This document shows positions 59,697 through 64,000 of a stretch of 64,000 bases of DNA, in pieces; the first letter of the stretch is position 1, and every line of letters starts with the position of its first letter. Both the position numbers and the translations under genes were made by a program. The notes below the pieces were generated by a model. It was given only the letters and a program-made list of their open reading frames with translations, was not told where the DNA came from and made no database searches. The stretch is from JAIPIY01 sp964489785 (lineage in GTDB: Bacteria > Patescibacteriota > Minisyncoccia > Phycocordibacterales > UBA1006), in NCBI GenBank assembly GCA_964489785.1, contig CAZAZY010000001.1:7865-71864 (forward strand), in the 5' to 3' direction.

Positions 59697-59739
59697 AGGT
59701 GTCTAACGTGGAAAATATTTTTTCATTGATGTGATTATT

Positions 59740-59748
59740 TGGTATACT
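59740..59748 (+). promoter_or_regulatory. extended -10 promoter of the NYN gene
   Basis: TGGTATACT; leader about 30 nt before ATG 59782. Confidence 0.5.
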
Positions 59749-59781
59749 ATAGGTAGGTTTTTAAAAACATAATTTTTATAT

Positions 59782-60291
59782 ATGAGTATTATTAAACACA
59801 AAGAACAGCGTGTTGCTGTTTTTATTGATGCACAGAATTTATATCACAGTGCAAAAAATTTATATAAACGAAAAGTAAATTTCGGTGCTATTGTAAAAGA
59901 AGCTGTTGCGGGAAGAAAAGTTGTTCGTGTGATTGCATATGTAATCACATCCGAAGCAGGTGACGAGAAAAGTTTTTTTGATGCATTAACCAAAATTGGT
60001 ATTGAAACAAAAACAAAAGATTTACAAATTTTCAGTGGAGGTGCAAAAAAAGGTGATTGGGATGTTGGGTTAACCGTAGATGCGATTACGATTGCACCAA
60101 AAGTAGATGCCATCGTTTTAGTTTCCGGAGATGGAGATTATGTTCCGTTGGTAAAATATCTTCAGATCCATGCAATCCAGGTAGAGGTTGCTTCGTTTGG
60201 AAAATCAACTTCAGGTAAATTACGCGAAGCGGTAGATGATTTTATTGATCTGTCAGATAACCCACGAAAATATCTTATTGGTGGGAGATAA
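59782..60291 (+). CDS. NYN-domain (LabA/DUF88-like) protein
   Basis: A PIN-like putative RNase. The 169-residue protein has VAVFIDAQNLYHS with the first catalytic Asp, DVGLTVDAI, and the VSGDGDYVPLVKYL motif with further Asp residues; all four acidic positions of the NYN site seem present. The fold is like tRNA/rRNA-processing nucleases. Encoded between rpsO and pnp, so an RNA-processing role is plausible. Confidence 0.85.
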   Translation: MSIIKHKEQRVAVFIDAQNLYHSAKNLYKRKVNFGAIVKEAVAGRKVVRVIAYVITSEAGDEKSFFDALTKIGIETKTKDLQIFSGGAKKGDWDVGLTVDAITIAPKVDAIVLVSGDGDYVPLVKYLQIHAIQVEVASFGKSTSGKLREAVDDFIDLSDNPRKYLIGGR

Positions 60292-60350
60292 ATATATCTT
60301 GCATAATCTTTAGGTATTTGATATGGTGAAATAAACTAATCTCACTCACC

Positions 60351-60491
60351 ATGAAGCTCTTTGGAGAAATTTTGAACGCAGTCTTTTGGAATGTTATTGG
60401 CGTTACGCCAATAACCCTGTTGTGTCTCTCAAGAGAGATTCCAGGGTTTGCATCTTTACCATTAGTAATGATATGTGGTTCTGATGACTAG
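60351..60491 (+). CDS. possible 46-residue peptide
   Basis: The frame from ATG 60351 to TAG 60489 encodes MKLFGEILNAVFWNVIGV and more, moderately hydrophobic. An A/C-rich leader (CTCACTCACC) precedes ATG, as in other unusual genes here. The DNA also contains a 9-bp perfect hairpin (TTATTGGCG/CGCCAATAA, about 60394-60414) and TCTCTC/GAGAGA, so it may instead be a small RNA. Evidence for translation is weak. Confidence 0.3.
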   Translation: MKLFGEILNAVFWNVIGVTPITLLCLSREIPGFASLPLVMICGSDD

Positions 60492-60515
60492 AATAATCCT
60501 GATTCAAAACATACA

Positions 60516-60542
60516 CCCGTCTGTACGCACTGTACAGACGGG
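60516..60542. terminator. hairpin between convergent units
   Basis: CCCGTCTGTAC and GTACAGACGGG, perfect 11-bp arms with a 5-nt loop. It ends right before the stop of the minus gene at 60543. T runs are weak on both sides. Confidence 0.65.
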
Positions 60543-61712
60543 TTATTTGTTTGCCTGTTTTATTTTTGCTTTTAGTTCCATTGCTGCACGACTGTATCCA
60601 CCACCAAATCCATCCAAGAAATTAATATGGGTACTGTTTCCACGATCGATGTAACAGGTCATCACTGCAGTTTTTGATATAGAATGACCATAATAAATAA
60701 TTCCCAATTTTTCCATATCATCTAGAATGCTAAAAAACTTTTTACGCATTTCGTGGGTACCAGCAAAAATAGTCATCAGGTTTCCACTGACTTTTAATGT
60801 ATCACTAGCTGTCATCAAATCTGCACTGATTTCAAGATGTTTGTATTTTCCCAGATGAAACATGTATTGAAATTTTTGTTTCAATGGGCCAAAAAGTCCT
60901 CGGAAAAACCAATACGCAATATATGCCAATTTAAACTTTCCAAATTTAATACGAGAAGCATAAATAATAGTTCGTAAATCTTTTGTTGGTGTCAGTTGTG
61001 CATGATCCACTGGGTGTCGTTGTTCAAAGTTTCCATAAATAGTATCTAGATCACGAAGAATTTTTGTATAGACGCTTTGTGAATTTTTTGTTTCAACTGA
61101 TTGTACAATCAATGCAATTACTTCTTCTGTATGTAATGGTGGATGAATTTCTGACCATTTGCATTCTAAGCCATGTAAATCCAAACTTACTGCCAATGGA
61201 CCATTATACATTTGCGTTGATGTGTCGTCTTTGACATGACGTTCTGCATAATAGGTTCCTGTTCCAAAAAAGATTGCTTGGGTGTATGCGTTGTTGACTC
61301 GGAATTTTTCTACAGATACTTCGTGTCCACGGGCGCGCACTTCGGAAATTTGTACATGACCCACACGCAAGATAACTTTGAATTGATTCCATGCATGACT
61401 TTTTAATGCATGTAATGTTGCCAAACATTCTGCCAAAGTTTCTTCGGGGACACATAGTGTTGCACCATCACCACCATAGATAAAAGGAATTTGTAGTTGA
61501 TGTGATTCAACGATGTTCAAAACCGATACCACGCTGCTGGCAGCGAGAATATTTACCTGTTGGTAATGTTCTAACTGGGCGCTGGAATCTTCGACGTCAG
61601 TGACAATAATATGCCAAGAATCTGGTAATGGTATGCCATGTTCTTGTTCTACAATATCGACAAAGTGTTTCGGGCTAGCTGGTAGGTTTGTATAAAATTC
61701 TTTTGATGACAT
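60543..61712 (-). CDS. DUF3095-family protein, cyclase-like fold
   Basis: From ATG 61712 the protein has 389 residues. FYTNLPASPKHFVDIVEQ at the start, then SWHIIVTDVEDSSAQLEHYQQVN and IPFIYGGDGATLCVP resemble the N-terminal region of DUF3095 proteins, which recalls class III nucleotidyl cyclases (Asp in VTDVEDSS, GGDG loop). The C-terminal half contains DDMEKLGIIYYG. Function unknown; a signalling nucleotide enzyme is possible. The ATG is 6 nt after minus-strand TGCTATACT, and upstream codons in frame are excluded. Confidence 0.7.
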   Translation of the reverse strand: MSSKEFYTNLPASPKHFVDIVEQEHGIPLPDSWHIIVTDVEDSSAQLEHYQQVNILAASSVVSVLNIVESHQLQIPFIYGGDGATLCVPEETLAECLATLHALKSHAWNQFKVILRVGHVQISEVRARGHEVSVEKFRVNNAYTQAIFFGTGTYYAERHVKDDTSTQMYNGPLAVSLDLHGLECKWSEIHPPLHTEEVIALIVQSVETKNSQSVYTKILRDLDTIYGNFEQRHPVDHAQLTPTKDLRTIIYASRIKFGKFKLAYIAYWFFRGLFGPLKQKFQYMFHLGKYKHLEISADLMTASDTLKVSGNLMTIFAGTHEMRKKFFSILDDMEKLGIIYYGHSISKTAVMTCYIDRGNSTHINFLDGFGGGYSRAAMELKAKIKQANK

Positions 61713-61718
61713 GGGAAT

Positions 61719-61727
61719 AGTATAGCA
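61719..61727 (-). promoter_or_regulatory. extended -10 promoter of the DUF3095-like gene, leaderless
   Basis: On the minus strand TGCTATACT ends 6 nt before ATG 61712. Confidence 0.55.
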
Positions 61728-61740
61728 AATAATTTTATTT

Positions 61741-61769
61741 TTTACCCTTTTTAAAATCCATGCTAGGAT
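61741..61769 (+). promoter_or_regulatory. promoter of pnp
   Basis: TTTACC (61741-61746), 17 bp, TAGGAT (61764-61769) extended by TGC. The leader is about 95 nt and contains two hairpins: CCAAAGA/TCTTTGG (61794-61810) and TTGTATC/GATACAA (61821-61841). pnp leaders are often cleaved or bound for autoregulation, so these may matter. Confidence 0.45.
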
Positions 61770-61871
61770 ACCATTGTGCCTATTAGAATATAACCAAAGA
61801 AAGTCTTTGGACGGGTAGTGTTGTATCTGTTTTTGATACAAAACTAAGGTCTGGGGGCTTTCTTATAAAAC

Positions 61872-64000
61872 ATGATAAAACAAGAATACAAAGTGCAATT
61901 AGGTGAACACGAGATTGTTGCCGAATTCTCCAATTTGGTAGACCAGGCTCATGGTGCGGTCATTATGCGATCATGTGATACGGTTGTTTTGGCAACAGCG
62001 TGTATGTCTGCAAATGGAGATGGGAATCCAGGATTCTTTAACCTACAGGTTGAGTATCAAGAAAAATTTTATGCCAGTGGAGAAATATTAGGCAGTCGTT
62101 TTATGCGACGCGAAGGTCGTCCATCTGAAACAGCAATTTTGGCATGTCGTATTATCGACCGAACATTGCGTCCATTGTTTTCTCATCATATTAAAAACTC
62201 TATTCAGATAGTGGTAACGGTATTATCTGTGGGATCTTTTGATCCAGTAATCTTGGGTGTGAACGCAGCATCATTAGCGTTAGCCGTTTCTGATATTCCG
62301 TGGAACGGACCTGTTGGTGCGGTGGCACTTCGTCGACCCGTGGGAGAAAAAGATATTACGCTGAATCGCTATGTGCGATCCACCGAAGAATCAGTTTTGG
62401 AATATGAATATGATTTTGATTTGTTGGTATGTGCAAAACAAGGTCGCATCACAATGATCGAATCTATGGCATGTCAGGTTTCAGAAGAAGTTATGGCCCA
62501 AGGTTTTGCCGATGCTATTTCTGCGATTGCAACACTGGAACAATTTCAAAAAGATATTATTGAAAAGATTGGAAAAGAAAAACGCGTTATCCCCCTACCG
62601 GTTGTGCCAACAGAATTAGTTGAAGTGTTTCACACAACTGTGAAAGAAATTTTGTTGAACCATTTGGTTTCAGGTACTGCAGATAAAAAAGTGTTTCACG
62701 AAGTAGAAGAAACATACAGAAGCGCATTGCGTGAACAGTATGCAGACCGTGATGATATTTTTGCGCAAGCACATCATTACTATGAAATAACGGTGGATGC
62801 GATGGTACATGAATTGGCTCTTTCTCATGGAAAACGTGCTGATGGTCGTACATTGGATCAGGTTCGTGATTTGTATGCACAGGCAGGTGGATTGTCGCCA
62901 TTATTACACGGAACAGGAATTTTTTACCGAGGAGAAACACATGTGTTATCGGTATTAACATTGGGTGGACCCGAAGATGCATATACGATGGATGGCATGG
63001 AAACAAAAGGTACAAAACGTTTCATGCATCATTATAATTTTCCTCCATTTTCCGTTGGTGAAACAGGGCGTTTTGGTGGATTAAATCGACGTGAAATTGG
63101 TCATGGTGCGTTGGCAGAAAAAGCATTGGTTTCGGTAATTCCATCGAAAGAAGTTTTTCCTTATACTATTCGTGTAGTTTCTGAATGCATGGCATCGAAT
63201 GGTTCTACATCACAGGCATCGGTGTGTGCATCGACATTGGCATTAATGGACGGAGGCGTTCCATTGTTGGCGCCGGTTGCAGGAATTTCTATCGGGTTAA
63301 TGTTGGATACAAAAGATGCGTCACAATACAGTTTGTTGACTGACATTCAGGGCGCCGAAGATCATTATGGTGATATGGATTTCAAAGTCGCAGGTACAGA
63401 TCAGGGTATCACCGCAATTCAATTAGATATTAAATTAGATGGAATCCCCGTACATATTTTAGTTGATGCTTTAGGTTCTGCAAAAAAAGCTCGTTTGCAT
63501 ATTTTGGATACATTACAAAAAACTATCGCATTACCTCGATCAGATATTTCTCCGTATGCTCCTAAAATTGTCTCATTGCGTATTGATCCATCACAAATTG
63601 GAATGGTTATTGGTTCAGGTGGAAAAACAATAAATGAAATTCGTGAAAAAACCGGTGCGGAAATTACCATCGAAGATGATGGATTGGTATATTGTGTTGG
63701 AAAAAATGGAGCTGCAGAAATGGCACGTGACATGATTGCCAGCATGACAAAAGAATGGACCGTAGGTGAAACCGCACAAGGGACCGTTCGCAAGGTTTTG
63801 GAAATCGGTGCCATTGTCAGTTTATCTCCATCAGCAGATGGATTGGTGCATGTTTCTGAGATCGCACCATTTCGTATTGAAAAAGTTTCTGATTATTTAA
63901 CCGAAGGGCAAATTGTTCCGGTAACGGTTGTTGCTGTGGACAAAGAGCGTGACCGAATTAGTTTGTCTATTAAAAAAGATAATCCTGAATTTATTGTTCA
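61872..64000 (+). CDS. pnp: polynucleotide phosphorylase, cut by window end
   Basis: A 3'-5' phosphorolytic exoribonuclease. The frame runs from ATG 61872 off the right edge, 709 codons so far. First RNase PH domain with FNLQVEYQEKFYASG, SRFMRREGRPSE and ACRIIDRTLRPLF; second with SHGKRADGR, RGETHVLSVLTLG and RREIGHGALAEKAL; then KH domain (IGMVIGSGGKTINEIREKTG) and the start of S1 (GTVRKVLEIGAIVSL, DGLVHVSEIAPFRI). All as expected for PNPase. Confidence 0.97.
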   Translation, partial: MIKQEYKVQLGEHEIVAEFSNLVDQAHGAVIMRSCDTVVLATACMSANGDGNPGFFNLQVEYQEKFYASGEILGSRFMRREGRPSETAILACRIIDRTLRPLFSHHIKNSIQIVVTVLSVGSFDPVILGVNAASLALAVSDIPWNGPVGAVALRRPVGEKDITLNRYVRSTEESVLEYEYDFDLLVCAKQGRITMIESMACQVSEEVMAQGFADAISAIATLEQFQKDIIEKIGKEKRVIPLPVVPTELVEVFHTTVKEILLNHLVSGTADKKVFHEVEETYRSALREQYADRDDIFAQAHHYYEITVDAMVHELALSHGKRADGRTLDQVRDLYAQAGGLSPLLHGTGIFYRGETHVLSVLTLGGPEDAYTMDGMETKGTKRFMHHYNFPPFSVGETGRFGGLNRREIGHGALAEKALVSVIPSKEVFPYTIRVVSECMASNGSTSQASVCASTLALMDGGVPLLAPVAGISIGLMLDTKDASQYSLLTDIQGAEDHYGDMDFKVAGTDQGITAIQLDIKLDGIPVHILVDALGSAKKARLHILDTLQKTIALPRSDISPYAPKIVSLRIDPSQIGMVIGSGGKTINEIREKTGAEITIEDDGLVYCVGKNGAAEMARDMIASMTKEWTVGETAQGTVRKVLEIGAIVSLSPSADGLVHVSEIAPFRIEKVSDYLTEGQIVPVTVVAVDKERDRISLSIKKDNPEFIV

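Overview
The window reads as a chromosomal scaffold from an A+T-rich Patescibacteria (Candidate Phyla Radiation) genome. Reasons: compact single-copy housekeeping genes; almost no Shine-Dalgarno sequences; a large block of type IV secretion/pilus-like genes interleaved with lineage-specific secreted proteins; a trigger factor without its PPIase domain; no biosynthetic operons. TGA is used as stop (for example rnpA and rsmA), so this is not a TGA-recoding lineage. Four runs of exactly 100 N (32393-32492, 34184-34283, 47637-47736, 54895-54994) are scaffold gaps of unknown true length.

Layout. 1-9.7 kb: a 3' gene fragment, a rod-shaped 6S-like RNA on the minus strand, ruvB-ruvC, a class A penicillin-binding protein, then the replication-origin block (dciA-like, dnaN and dnaA on minus; rpmH, rnpA, yidD, yidC and jag/khpB on plus) with DnaA-box-like sites on both sides of dnaA. 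9.7-24.1 kb: a conjugation/type IV secretion-like cluster with VirB4-type ATPase, VirB6-like membrane protein, PrgI/VirB3-like protein, a VirB2-like/NlpC-P60 fusion and several large secreted or anchored proteins. 24.1-32.5 kb: traX-like, rsmA, uvrD/pcrA-type helicase, a large protein with a DHH motif, a LysM-M23 peptidase and nusA. 32.5-40.1 kb: ppa, small secreted proteins, tig, an inserted G+C-rich gene, clpP, rny and hup. 40-47 kb: small hypotheticals, tRNA-Gly, a zinc module (ZIP transporter, Fur/Zur regulator, YibE/F protein) with a perfect 17-bp palindromic operator, mgtE and a G+C-rich nhaD. 47-54 kb: tRNA-Pro, yraN, grpB-like, tRNA-Gly, tRNA-Arg, cca and a two-gene cassette bounded by a duplicated cca 3' end. 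54-64 kb: xthA and a methyltransferase interrupted by a gap, a Xer recombinase, a group of unusual small genes, a long non-coding RNA candidate, rpsO, a NYN-domain protein, a DUF3095-like protein and the start of pnp.

Most striking signals. (1) About 18 full-length copies or near-copies of the ParB site TGTTTCACGTGAAACA, one of them exact, lie in two clusters at 48.0-48.6 and 50.9-51.7 kb, partly inside coding sequence; this looks like a centromere. (2) Two G+C-rich genes 21 kb apart each follow the same kind of long inverted repeat (TCGCTCGTTTT / AAAACGAGCGA) and a matching A/C-rich leader at almost the same distance from the start codon. (3) At least twelve genes have an extended -10 promoter ending 6-9 nt before ATG, so leaderless transcripts appear to be common here. 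(4) There are two unassigned structured RNAs.
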